Below are positions 6,926 to 14,457 of a stretch of 20,574 bases of DNA, piece after piece. Source of the stretch: Methanobacteriota archaeon (lineage in GTDB: Archaea; Thermoplasmatota; Thermoplasmata; RBG-16-68-12); the NCBI GenBank assembly GCA_005878995.1, contig VBME01000015.1, forward strand, positions 1-20,574. Direction: 5' to 3'. Positions within the stretch are counted from its first letter, which is position 1; every line of letters starts with the position of its first letter. Both the position numbers and the translations under genes were made by a program. Below the pieces are notes generated by a model, which searched no databases, had not been told where the DNA came from, and saw only the letters and a list, made by a program, of their open reading frames with translations.

Positions 6926-8878
6926 TTACGCAGCGGTCGATGGAACCTCCGCCGCGTCGGCGGTCGCTGCGCTTTCGGACCAGGGGAGCCGTTGCCCCAG
7001 CGCGCCGAGCCGGTAGCGCTGCCGGCACTCGGGGAACCGCGAGCATCCCAAGAACGCCCACCCATTTCGGGCCTTTCGACGCACGAGCCGTCCGTCCGCG
7101 CATGCATCGCAGGCGCCGTAGTCTTTCTCGAAGAAGGTCGCGTCGCGGACCCAGCGCCCCAACGACTCGCGATGGGCCCTCAGCTCCGCCAACACGCCGT
7201 GGAGCGCGTGGCGCGATTCCGCCACGACCTCGCCGAGGGTCGCACGACCTTCCGCGATATCACTCATCCGGTCCTCCAGATGGCGGGTCATGTCCGGCGT
7301 CGTGACGTCGGGGCCATAGATGGCCAGGGCGTCGACGAGGGCGCGACCTGCGGCCGTCGTCCGAATCGATCGGCCGCTCACATATTGCCGGCGGAACAGC
7401 AGGTCCACGATCTCGTGCCGCGTCGATTTCGTGCCGAGTCCGAGGCGTTGCATCGTCAGCAGGAGCGTTCCGGCGGTATGGAGAGGAGGAGGCTTCGTCC
7501 GTTCCTCGACGATGCGGATTTCGCGGAGAGGGAGCGCGTCGCCCTCCTTCAAGTCGGGCAACACCGACACCGGATTTTCGTCCGGGAGGATCTCGCGCCA
7601 ACCCGGATCGACTGTCGTCTCGCCGACCGCGAGGAACTCCGTGTCGCCAACCCGGAGATGGGCCTCCGTGACCGCGGCGACGCTCGCGGGCGACAGCGTC
7701 GCGAGGAATCGCCGGGCGATGAGGTCGTACACCCAGGATCGGAGTCCCGCGCGTCGCTTCGCGGGCGCGGCGGTCGGATGGAGGGGCGGATGATCCGTCG
7801 TCTGGATCGGACCGCGACTCACCGTCAACTCCGAACGAGCGAGCAGCCTCTCCGCATATGCCGCGTACGGAGACTCTGCCAATCGTCCGAGGATCTCGTG
7901 GAAGGCGGTGGACGGGGGGTAGACCGTGTTGTCGGTCCGGGGGTAGCTGATTTCTCCGCTGACGTACAGGGACTGCGCGGCGAGCATCGCCCGGGAGGGG
8001 CTCGTCCCCTGTCGGGAAGCTTGCGCCAGGAAGGAGGTCGTGTTGAACGGCGCCGGAGGTGGATCGCGGCGTTCCCGGTGCTCAACCCGTTCGACGACGG
8101 CCGTGTCGCCCAGGCCCGCGAGGGCCACGAGCGCTTGCGCCCCGCCTTCGTCCCAGAACGGTCCGCCGACGGCGGTGGCCTCGATTGGCGGGTCTCCCGC
8201 AAGCAAGGTGACGTTCCAGAAGGGCCGGGCCATGAAGTCCTCGCGATCCCGTTCCCGGTCCGCTGCGAGCCGCAGAGTGGGGGTCTGCACCCGGCCCGCG
8301 GAAAGCAGCTGTCGGCCGGAGCCACACTCGAGCGTGAGGAATCGCGTGAGCACCGCACCCCACGCGAGGTCGATTCGCTGCCGGGCCGCGGCCGCCTCGG
8401 CGAGAGCCCAGTCCGGCTCGACGGGGGTCTCGAACGCGCGACGGACCTCGCCGGGCGTCATCGCACTGAAGCGGGCGCGGCGGGCGGTGAGGTGAGGCTT
8501 TCGACCGCGGAGGGTCTCGAGCGCCTCGACGGCGATCAGCTCCCCCTCCCGATCGTAGTCCGTGGCGAGGACGACCTCGTCGATCGTGTCGGCGAAGCCG
8601 CGCAGCGCGTCATGGAGCGTTACGGGCGTCTCTTCTCGGACGGGCTCGAGGTCGATCAGGTCGTCGAGGTCCATCAGGGCCCAATCCCGGGCGGCCTCCG
8701 GATAATCGAGCTCGACGACGTGGCCCCGGAGAGGGAACACGATGACGTCGTCGCCATGGATCGAGAACGTGAAGTGGCTGGAGCCGTCTGCCCGGACCTT
8801 CTCAGCCGTCCCTTCTGACAGGATTTGGGCCAAGCGGCGGGCGGCACTGAATTTCTCGGCGAGGATGAGCCGCCGCAA
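6926..8878 (-). CDS. topA: DNA topoisomerase IA (archaeal type) with C-terminal zinc finger
   Basis: The 650-residue enzyme relaxes negatively supercoiled DNA by transient single-strand breaks. The N-terminal Toprim domain carries Glu8 (LILAEKFSAARRLA) and ATDYDREGELIA with Asp107, Asp109 and Glu111. The catalytic tyrosine is Tyr312 in SGEISYPRTDNTVYP. Later motifs (LLLTMQRLGLGTKSTRHEIV) are typical of type IA enzymes. A four-cysteine zinc finger lies at about residues 590-620 (GACDACADGRL, then FLGCSRFPEC). Length suits archaeal TopA; there is no helicase domain, so it is not reverse gyrase. The start is TTG 8878: a box ATTATTAAGTATC at 8902-8914 would start transcription near 8882, a leaderless mRNA. 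An Ala/Ser-rich tail follows the zinc finger. Confidence 0.95.
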   Translation of the reverse strand: MRRLILAEKFSAARRLAQILSEGTAEKVRADGSSHFTFSIHGDDVIVFPLRGHVVELDYPEAARDWALMDLDDLIDLEPVREETPVTLHDALRGFADTIDEVVLATDYDREGELIAVEALETLRGRKPHLTARRARFSAMTPGEVRRAFETPVEPDWALAEAAAARQRIDLAWGAVLTRFLTLECGSGRQLLSAGRVQTPTLRLAADRERDREDFMARPFWNVTLLAGDPPIEATAVGGPFWDEGGAQALVALAGLGDTAVVERVEHRERRDPPPAPFNTTSFLAQASRQGTSPSRAMLAAQSLYVSGEISYPRTDNTVYPPSTAFHEILGRLAESPYAAYAERLLARSELTVSRGPIQTTDHPPLHPTAAPAKRRAGLRSWVYDLIARRFLATLSPASVAAVTEAHLRVGDTEFLAVGETTVDPGWREILPDENPVSVLPDLKEGDALPLREIRIVEERTKPPPLHTAGTLLLTMQRLGLGTKSTRHEIVDLLFRRQYVSGRSIRTTAAGRALVDALAIYGPDVTTPDMTRHLEDRMSDIAEGRATLGEVVAESRHALHGVLAELRAHRESLGRWVRDATFFEKDYGACDACADGRLVRRKARNGWAFLGCSRFPECRQRYRLGALGQRLPWSESAATADAAEVPSTAA

Positions 8879-8901
8879 CCCGCGGGCCTATTCGTCTACC
8901 T

Positions 8902-8914
8902 GATACTTAATAAT
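8902..8914 (-). promoter_or_regulatory. TATA box of the topoisomerase gene
   Basis: On the minus strand the bases read ATTATTAAGTATC, centred about 30 nt upstream of the TTG start at 8878, the spacing expected for a leaderless archaeal transcript. Confidence 0.6.
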
Positions 8915-9015
8915 GTTGATGTCGGACCGCGACTTTTCGCGGCTCGGTTTGGATGCCATCCATCGCTCCCGGCGGACGGCCGCTATCGAATGGGATTTCA
9001 GCTCGGTCGTGAGAC

Positions 9016-9363
9016 TCAAAATTCGATGAGGCTGGACGGTTCCTCAGGTCGGAGTCGGCGCAGCGGATGGCGACTCAGGGCCAATTGTAGCCGCTCGGCG
9101 ACGAGGGCCGCAACACGTTCGTCGTCGAACGAGAGGAACGGTCGCACGCCAAGCTCCCTCGCGATGGCATCGGCTTCCCGCGGGTAGCGGCTGATTAGGT
9201 TCGAGAGGGCCATCGATTCTGCCATTCCCACTGAGCGAGCAGAGAGGAAGCGCTCGAGAGCGAGCAGATCCCGCGCGTACGTTGGGTCCGGCTCATAGCG
9301 TGGTTCGAGAATCGCACGGCGGACGAATGCCGTGCGGATCGAAGTCTGATCCAATTCCGCCAT
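9016..9363 (-). CDS. Unrecognised helical protein, 115 residues
   Basis: I do not recognise this family. The protein is soluble, probably mostly helical, with no cysteine cluster, membrane segment or signal peptide. It begins MAELDQTSIRTAFVRRAILE, continues with PTYARDLLALERFLSARSVG and ALSNLISRYPREADAIAREL, and ends in an Arg-rich helix (LALSRHPLRRLRPEEPSS). ATG 9363 is preferred to the TTG at 9384, because a strong box (AAATATAACC on the minus strand, 9391-9400) predicts transcription start near 9370. A clear promoter, base composition like the neighbours and an uninterrupted frame support a real gene. It lies alone between topA and the small zinc-ribbon gene. Confidence 0.62.
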   Translation of the reverse strand: MAELDQTSIRTAFVRRAILEPRYEPDPTYARDLLALERFLSARSVGMAESMALSNLISRYPREADAIARELGVRPFLSFDDERVAALVAERLQLALSRHPLRRLRPEEPSSLIEF

Positions 9364-9390
9364 GGGCAATCGTCGCCGACACAAACAGGG

Positions 9391-9400
9391 GGTTATATTT
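9391..9400 (-). promoter_or_regulatory. TATA box of the 115-residue unknown gene
   Basis: AAATATAACC on the minus strand, continuing an A-run (to 9403), is centred about 33 nt before ATG 9363. It is among the strongest archaeal TATA matches in the window. Confidence 0.6.
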
Positions 9401-9460
9401 TTTGCCGTGAGATTATCCGTCAGTTGACGAACTTCCCGGCATCCGTCGAAGTCCAGTGAC

Positions 9461-9613
9461 TCACGGGTCGCTGCAATCCCGAGTGTACCCGCACCGGCGG
9501 CAGATCAGCTTGCAATTCCGCTCGTACGTGGGCCCGCCGCAGACGTCGCAATGATCCGGAGTCGGCGGCGTCACCTCCGTCGGCAATGAAGCCGGGTTCC
9601 GCGCGGCCGGCAT
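9461..9613 (-). CDS. 50-residue zinc-ribbon protein
   Basis: A tiny protein with a disordered Pro/Thr-rich start (about 20 residues) and a compact cysteine-rich end: CDVCGGPTYERNCKLICRRC followed by GYTRDCSDP. Cys22/Cys25 and Cys38/Cys41 form the two knuckles of a zinc ribbon; Cys34 and Cys47 are additional. The pattern resembles small stand-alone zinc-ribbon proteins of unknown function seen in archaea and some bacteria; I recall the type but cannot name the family. A longer frame reaches back to 9754, but the upstream part shows no domain, and a box GATTTTTCTC (9638-9647) places a leaderless start at ATG 9613. It is probably a nucleic-acid or protein-binding accessory factor, by inference only. 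Confidence 0.72.
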   Translation of the reverse strand: MPAARNPASLPTEVTPPTPDHCDVCGGPTYERNCKLICRRCGYTRDCSDP

Positions 9614-9637
9614 GTCGCAGGGCCATAGCGGTCCGGG

Positions 9638-9647
9638 AGAAAAATCT
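9638..9647 (-). promoter_or_regulatory. Putative TATA box of the 50-residue zinc-ribbon gene
   Basis: GATTTTTCTC on the minus strand is centred about 29 nt upstream of ATG 9613. Confidence 0.45.
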
Positions 9648-9679
9648 CGCCGATTCGTCCACCTCCCGAACGCAGCGTG

Positions 9680-9845
9680 ACATAGTCTGAGGCCGGTGCG
9701 AGGTGCCGTCACGATTGGGGTCGGCGCGAACGAGGATCTCGGCGGTGTCAACAAGTCGTCGTTCTTCTTCCCCGTGACGGTTCCGAATGCGACCCTGGAA
9801 ATCGACGGACTTTCGCTCGTTCAGAACGGACGGATCGCCGTCTAG
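9680..9845 (+). pseudogene. Frameshifted C-terminal relic of a second M29-like aminopeptidase gene
   Basis: One plus-strand frame encodes LRPVRGAVTIG up to about 9718. The frame one base away then continues FGANEDLGGVNKSSFFFPVT and PNATLEIDGLSLVQNGRIAV, ending at TAG 9843-9845. Joined across the run of four G at 9716-9719, this matches the last 45 residues of the M29-like protein at 2929-4065 (AGAVEIGIGDNTDYGGKNTS, then LTNATVRIGKKVVVDHGHL). There is a stop just upstream (TGA 9677-9679), and no other part of the gene remains; the promoter of the minus-strand zinc-ribbon gene occupies that space. It is therefore a decayed fragment. Its stop overlaps the stop of the convergent flavoprotein in a CTAG tetramer (9842-9845). 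Confidence 0.72.
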
Positions 9846-11413
9846 GGCGAACCCCGTTTTCGCTGCCGAAGGTCTTCGAGGACCGCGATTGCAGCGTTCC
9901 GCCCCGGCGCTCCCGTGACGCCGCCGCCCGGATGGGAGCTGCTGCCGCACAGGTACAGGCCCCCGATCGGCGTGCGGTATCCCGACCAACCCGGCACGGG
10001 ACGGAACGAGAACAGCTGGTCCGGCGTCATGTCCGTCTGGTAGATGCACCCGCCGGGCAGGCCCCATTCCCGCTCCATGTCCAGGGGGGAGATCACGTCC
10101 CTCCGTTCCACCGCGTGGCGGAGGTTCGGCGCGTACGCGGTCAGCGTCTCCAGGATCGTGTCGGCGACCTCGTCCTTGCGGTCGTCCCACGTGCCTCCGC
10201 GCAGGCGGTACGGCGAGTACTGCGAGTAGATCGACAGCGTGAATTTCCCCGGGGGTGCGAGGCTCGGGTCGGTCACGGAGTGCAACACGCAGTCGAGGAA
10301 CGGCTCCTTCGACGGGTCGCCCCATTTCGCGTCGTCCCACGCTCGCTCCAAGTAGTCGATGGACGGACAGATGTCCAGGTAGCCTCGGTGGTGCGGTTGA
10401 ACCATCTTCCCGGGACGGCACGTGAAGTCCGGGAGTTCCGTGAGCAGGCAGTTCACCTTCGTCACGACGCCGGTCGCGCGAATCCGATGCACCTGCGCGA
10501 GGAACGTCGGATCGATGGCATCGGGTTCGACGAGCTTCTCGAACGTCGTCTTCACGTCGACATTCGCGAGGACCACGGGGGCCATCTCCCGCGTTCCGTC
10601 CGCGAGTTCGACGCCGGTGACGTGCCCTCGGCGCGTCAGGATTGTTTGGACCGGGGTCGACGTTCGGATTTTCGCGCCGTGATGGACCGCCGCGGCTGCG
10701 AGGGCTTGGGCGATCCCGCCCATCCCGCCTTTTACGTAGCCGAACGTCTGCTTGACTCCGTTGATCTCGTGGAGGAGCATATGGCCGAGCATCAGCGCGG
10801 TCCCGGGCGTCCGCGGTCCGGCCGGCAGGCCGATCGTCGTCGCGGTGGCGAGCATCGCCTTCACCTCGTCGGACTCAAAGAATTCGTCGAGGAGGTCCGC
10901 GGCGCTCTGCAGGAGGATGCGACGGGCGAGTTCCTCGGCCTCGGGACCCTTGAACAAGGCGAGCAGATCCGGCAATGGCGGTGGCGGTTCGAGGACGGTC
11001 GCCTCGATGAGCTCCATGACCTCGGTCCAGAAGGCCACGTACTTCGGATACGCCGCCGCGTCCTTCCGGGAGAACCGCGCGAGTTCCTTCTCGTTCCGTT
11101 CCGCATCGTTCCACAGGAGGAGGGAGTCGCCGTTCGGGAACGGCAAGAAGAACTGCGGGTCGAACGGATGGGCCTCGTATCCGAATCGCGCGAGCTCGAG
11201 GTCCCGGATGATCTCGGGTCGCAAGAGGCCCGCGGAATAAGCGAGCCGCGAGAACTTGACGCCGGGGAAGACCTCTTCCGTGATGCAGGCGCCGCCAACG
11301 ATCGGGCGGCGTTCTACGACGAGGACACGCCGTCCCGCTTTGGCGAGGTACGCCGCAGCGACGAGACCGTTGTGGCCTCCGCCGACGACGATGGCATCCC
11401 ACGTGCCATCCAT
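9842..11413 (-). CDS. FAD-dependent oxidoreductase of the phytoene desaturase / PYROXD2 type
   Basis: The 523-residue flavoprotein starts with a Rossmann FAD/NAD site, WDAIVVGGGHNGLVAAAYLA (Gly11-x-Gly13-x-x-Gly16) with Glu34 at the end of the second strand (RRVLVVERR) and the GG motif IVGGACITEEVFPG. It ends with the second FAD-contact motif GGLYLCGSSSHPGGGVTGAP. Length and motifs match COG1233 proteins, especially the PYROXD2-like group, rather than shorter amine oxidases. These are desaturase/isomerase-type redox enzymes; carotenoid chemistry cannot be assumed because no crtB or other carotenoid gene is present here. ATG 11413 lies about 26 nt downstream of a weak box (ATACATACG, near 11438). 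It is divergent from the homocysteine methyltransferase gene. Confidence 0.92.
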   Translation of the reverse strand: MDGTWDAIVVGGGHNGLVAAAYLAKAGRRVLVVERRPIVGGACITEEVFPGVKFSRLAYSAGLLRPEIIRDLELARFGYEAHPFDPQFFLPFPNGDSLLLWNDAERNEKELARFSRKDAAAYPKYVAFWTEVMELIEATVLEPPPPLPDLLALFKGPEAEELARRILLQSAADLLDEFFESDEVKAMLATATTIGLPAGPRTPGTALMLGHMLLHEINGVKQTFGYVKGGMGGIAQALAAAAVHHGAKIRTSTPVQTILTRRGHVTGVELADGTREMAPVVLANVDVKTTFEKLVEPDAIDPTFLAQVHRIRATGVVTKVNCLLTELPDFTCRPGKMVQPHHRGYLDICPSIDYLERAWDDAKWGDPSKEPFLDCVLHSVTDPSLAPPGKFTLSIYSQYSPYRLRGGTWDDRKDEVADTILETLTAYAPNLRHAVERRDVISPLDMEREWGLPGGCIYQTDMTPDQLFSFRPVPGWSGYRTPIGGLYLCGSSSHPGGGVTGAPGRNAAIAVLEDLRQRKRGSP

Positions 11414-11480
11414 GGGACGGGGAGCGCGGGATTCGTATGTATCGTTAGTGGGGCATAGTGTGGTCGGTCTGCTCCGTCAA

Positions 11481-11488
11481 ACTATAAG
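11481..11488 (+). promoter_or_regulatory. TATA box of the homocysteine methyltransferase family gene
   Basis: ACTATAAG is centred about 27 nt upstream of GTG 11512, so transcription should begin at or next to the start codon. Confidence 0.65.
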
Positions 11489-11511
11489 CGGCTGCCTTCC
11501 TTCTGCGTGCC

Positions 11512-12516
11512 GTGGCCGTGAAAGCGAGCGGCCGTCGGAAAGGCTCGGGCGGGATCCTCGAGAAGCTCGAGAAAGGCGTGGTCCTCGGCGACGGGGGTTA
11601 CCTGCTCGAGCTCGAGAAACGCGGGTACGTGCAGCCGGGTCCCTTCACCCCGGAGGTCGTCCTCGAGCATCCGGCGGCCGTCCGGGAGCTCCATCAGGAA
11701 TTCCTCGATGCCGGCGCGGAGGTCCTGCAGTCCCTCGCGTTCTACGCGAGCAAGGAGAAACTCGCGACGGTGGGGTATGCGAACAAGGTGCGAGACATCA
11801 ACCGCGCCGCCGTGCGGCTCGCGCGCGAAGTCGCCGGCGACAAGGCCTTGGTCGCGGCAAACCTCAGCCTCACGTGGCAGTACGATCCGAAGGACAAGCG
11901 GTCGGCGGACAAGGTTCGCCGGCTCTTCGACGAGCAGCTCGAGGCCCAGTTGCGGGAAGGGGCCGACTTCGTGATCGCCGAGACGTTCTCGTGGCTCGGA
12001 GAGGCCACCCTTGCTGTCGAGCGAATCTTGCGGACGGGCATGCCATCGATGGTGACCGTCTCGTTTGACAAGGAGCCGCGGTCATATGACGGTTATTCGC
12101 CGGCGGACTGCGCTCGGGCCCTGCGCGATTTCGGTGCGGATATCGTCGGGGTAAATTGCCTGCGGAATCCGCTGCTCCTCCTGCCGATTGCGAAGGAAAT
12201 GCGTCAGGCTGTGACCGGGTTCGTCGCCTGCCAGCCGACCGCGTACCGCACGCCCCGTGACGTGCCGGACTTCACCGCGACGAAAGAGTTCCCGTACGAA
12301 ACGGAGACCCTCGTGCTCTCGCGGAAAGTGATGGGTGCGTACGCTGCGGAGGCGAAGGCCGCGGGGATCAATTACATCGGCTCCTGTTGCGGCTCGATGC
12401 CGGTCCACGTCCGCGAGATGGCGCGGGCCCTCGGGAAAGCGCCCCCGGACCGGGCTTGGCGGGTGGACTACAAGAAGCCGATGTCCGCGTACGAGTTCTA
12501 CCAGCACCGAACATGA
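11512..12516 (+). CDS. Homocysteine S-methyltransferase family protein (BHMT-like)
   Basis: The 334-residue protein is a TIM-barrel methyltransferase of the homocysteine-binding family, which moves a methyl group to homocysteine through a bound zinc. It begins with GVVLGDGGYLLELEKRGYVQ, close to betaine-homocysteine methyltransferase. The three zinc cysteines are Cys216 (IVGVNCLRNP) and Cys292-Cys293 (NYIGSCCGSMPVHVREMA), spaced nearly as in BHMT. The methyl donor (betaine, S-methylmethionine or another) cannot be told. There is no cobalamin or folate domain, so it is not full MetH. GTG 11512 is supported by the box at 11481-11488; GTG 11518 is two codons later. The C-terminal YEFYQ segment resembles the end of BHMT-like proteins. 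It is a single gene, convergent with the subtilase. Confidence 0.92.
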   Translation: MAVKASGRRKGSGGILEKLEKGVVLGDGGYLLELEKRGYVQPGPFTPEVVLEHPAAVRELHQEFLDAGAEVLQSLAFYASKEKLATVGYANKVRDINRAAVRLAREVAGDKALVAANLSLTWQYDPKDKRSADKVRRLFDEQLEAQLREGADFVIAETFSWLGEATLAVERILRTGMPSMVTVSFDKEPRSYDGYSPADCARALRDFGADIVGVNCLRNPLLLLPIAKEMRQAVTGFVACQPTAYRTPRDVPDFTATKEFPYETETLVLSRKVMGAYAAEAKAAGINYIGSCCGSMPVHVREMARALGKAPPDRAWRVDYKKPMSAYEFYQHRT

Positions 12517-12550
12517 GGCCGCGATGACGGCTCGTTGGCATCCCGTTTCG

Positions 12551-12568
12551 TACCTCTAAGTAGAGGTA
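12551..12568. repeat. Perfect 8-2-8 inverted repeat between convergent genes
   Basis: TACCTCTA-AG-TAGAGGTA lies in the 82-bp gap between the stops of the homocysteine methyltransferase and subtilase genes. As RNA it could form a 6-bp stem with a 6-nt loop on either strand. No T-run follows, so terminator function is uncertain. Confidence 0.7.
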
Positions 12569-12598
12569 TGTCTCGGGCGGGAGAACGACCGGTCGACC

Positions 12599-14350
12599 TC
12601 ACCGGAACGGGTGACCGCAGAAGAAGCAGAACATGTTATCCGCGTTCACCATCGTCCCACAGCTCGGGCACCGCTTCTTGGCCCCGGGAGCGATCGGTGC
12701 GATTGGCACGGAAGGCGTGCTCGCAGGCGCGGGAGCGGATGAAGGCGGACTCGCGACGCGCGGCGGGTATTGTGCAGCCGCCATCGGACTTGGCTGTTGC
12801 GCGGGCGGGGGTTGAGGTTGCGGCGCCGCTTGGACGTAATAGGTGGACGGATACATCGTCTGCGGGCGTGCAACGGCGCGCCGGGCCCTCGCCGCGCGGC
12901 GCTGCGGGATGAAGGCGACGACCCCCGCGAGCACCAAGATGAACAAGGCGAGGTACAGCAGGTTCGACGCGAGGAGCTGGTACAGGACGAAGAGGAAGTC
13001 CGGGACGCTGGACGCGGTCACGACTTTCTCCTGGGATTCGTACAGGTTTCCGTTGACGGTCGCGACGACTTTGAAGTACAGGGTGCCGGCGCCGGACGGC
13101 AAGGACAGTCCGCTCGCGGTGTACGACTGCCGCGTCTGTCCCGTCTGCGCCGGCGTCGAGTTTCCGAGCCTCCCCGACATGGTCCCCCAGACGACGTGGG
13201 TGTCCGTTACGGCCATGCCGGCGGGTCCCAGGACCGACCACGTCACGTCGAACTTCGAGCTGCTCGATACGGATGACGGGAAGGAGTTCACGTAGATGAA
13301 CGGCGTATTGAGTGCGTTGAGCGCGTTCCACGCATTCACGACACCCCAGCCGTAGTTCGTGTTGTATCCGTTCCCAACGGGTTGGACCGCCGTCCGGTTC
13401 AGGACGTCCCACAACTCCGAGTTCGTCAGGCTTGGGTCCTCGGAGAGAAGGAGGGCGGCGGCGCCCGTAACGAAGGGCGTCGAGAACGAGGTCCCGCGCA
13501 GGTAGTGGACCGCGTTGCCGTTGTTGCTTCCGTCCAGCGTGAGGATCCGGTCCCCCGGAGCCGAGAGGCTGAGCCCGGGACCGAAGTTGGAGAACGACGC
13601 GCGCGAACCCGTCTCATCAATCGCGGCGACTGACACGACGTTCGGCAATCGCGCCGGATAGTCGAGCGTCCCCGTCCCGGAATTGCCGGCCGCGGCGGTG
13701 ATCAGCGCGCCCTTGGACCATGCGTAGTTGATCGCGAGTTCGATGTCCGTCGGTCCCCCGAACGTCTGGTTCGTCCCGAGGGAGAGGTTGATCACTTTCG
13801 CGCCGTGATCCGCGGCGTACATAATCGCCTGCGAGACGTTGAACGAGGATCCCTGGCCGTTCGGCCCGAGCGCCCGGACCGCCATGACGCTCACCTGTGC
13901 CGTGCCGGCGATCCCCTGGCCGTTGTCCGTGATCGCCGCGATGACGCCCGCGACCCCGGTGCCATGATAGATCCCATTCGGGTCGATGTCCATCGGGTTG
14001 CTGTCCCCGTCGACGTAGTCGTGGCCGTGGGTCCCGTCGATCGGGTCGGTCCACATGTTTGCCTGGATGTCCGGGTGGGTCCACCAGACGCCGGTGTCGA
14101 CGACCGCCACCACGACCGAGCTATTCCCGAGGGTCACGCCCCAGGCGTTCGGTGCGCCGATCGACTGCAATCCCCATTCATCCACGTAGAACGGGTCGTT
14201 CGGGAACTCCGTGTGAAGCGGGAAGTTCGTGATGACGGTCGGCTTCGCCGTCGCGACGACGGCGGCCCCGGGGACGAACGCGCCCGCGATCGCCAACACG
14301 GCGATAGTGGCGGCGAACCGCCGGACGAGGGCGCTCATTCGGGCCGACAA
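12599..14350 (-). CDS. Membrane-anchored subtilisin-like (S8) protease with C-terminal zinc ribbon
   Basis: Residues 1-36 are a signal peptide (basic start, then AATIAVLAIAGAFVPGAAVV). The S8 catalytic domain spans about 50-345: Asp85 (VVAVVDTGVWWTHPDI), His129 (GIYHGTGVAGVIAA), oxyanion Asn223 (TAAAGNSGTG) and Ser288 (RGTSFSTPFVTGAAALL). A fibronectin/Ig-like beta domain follows (about 350-445). A hydrophobic span at about 458-481 is a membrane anchor, followed by RRAARARR. A Pro/Gln/Ala-rich linker (about 495-558) leads to a zinc ribbon with Cys561, Cys564, Cys575 and Cys578 (CPSCGTMVNADNMFCFFCGH). The protease should face outside and the zinc ribbon the cytoplasm. The start is TTG 14350, supported by a Shine-Dalgarno 9 nt upstream; ATG 14338 is an alternative. 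No long propeptide is obvious. Confidence 0.93.
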   Translation of the reverse strand: MSARMSALVRRFAATIAVLAIAGAFVPGAAVVATAKPTVITNFPLHTEFPNDPFYVDEWGLQSIGAPNAWGVTLGNSSVVVAVVDTGVWWTHPDIQANMWTDPIDGTHGHDYVDGDSNPMDIDPNGIYHGTGVAGVIAAITDNGQGIAGTAQVSVMAVRALGPNGQGSSFNVSQAIMYAADHGAKVINLSLGTNQTFGGPTDIELAINYAWSKGALITAAAGNSGTGTLDYPARLPNVVSVAAIDETGSRASFSNFGPGLSLSAPGDRILTLDGSNNGNAVHYLRGTSFSTPFVTGAAALLLSEDPSLTNSELWDVLNRTAVQPVGNGYNTNYGWGVVNAWNALNALNTPFIYVNSFPSSVSSSSKFDVTWSVLGPAGMAVTDTHVVWGTMSGRLGNSTPAQTGQTRQSYTASGLSLPSGAGTLYFKVVATVNGNLYESQEKVVTASSVPDFLFVLYQLLASNLLYLALFILVLAGVVAFIPQRRAARARRAVARPQTMYPSTYYVQAAPQPQPPPAQQPSPMAAAQYPPRVASPPSSAPAPASTPSVPIAPIAPGAKKRCPSCGTMVNADNMFCFFCGHPFR

Positions 14351-14359
14351 CGGGGGAGG

Positions 14360-14364
14360 CCTCC
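14360..14364 (-). promoter_or_regulatory. Shine-Dalgarno site of the subtilase gene
   Basis: GGAGG on the minus strand ends 9 nt before TTG 14350, favouring that start over ATG 14338 (21 nt). Confidence 0.5.
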
Positions 14365-14405
14365 GCGATTTCGAGGGGCGGAAGTGAGCTATGTCCCGCG
14401 CCCCC

Positions 14406-14413
14406 TCATAAAC
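14406..14413 (-). promoter_or_regulatory. TATA box of the subtilase gene
   Basis: GTTTATGA on the minus strand predicts transcription start near 14384, leaving a leader of about 34 nt that includes the GGAGG site. Confidence 0.5.
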
Positions 14414-14425
14414 CTCTGCCCGTGA

Positions 14426-14457
14426 TTGTCAGCCGTTGACATCCGAGCGGTTGTCAG
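14426..14457. repeat. Repeated TTGTCAG sites upstream of the subtilase promoter
   Basis: TTGTCAG occurs at 14426-14432 and 14451-14457, 25 bp apart, with an inverted TGACA at 14437-14441 between them. The cluster is just upstream of the subtilase TATA box and overlaps the 3' end of the metallo-beta-lactamase gene. It is a possible activator site; short motifs, so chance is not excluded. Confidence 0.35.

Noticed and set aside
6992..8818. Long plus-strand open frame of about 600 codons
   Set aside because: Antisense shadow of topA; no recognisable motif, composition typical of reversed high-GC codons.
8919..9029. 36-codon plus-strand frame starting at ATG 8919
   Set aside because: The ATG lies too close to the AT box to fit it, the product has no recognisable feature, and its end overlaps the 115-residue gene.
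9420..10421. 333-codon minus-strand frame across the zinc-ribbon and flavoprotein genes
   Set aside because: It overlaps two better supported genes in other frames and shows no domain.
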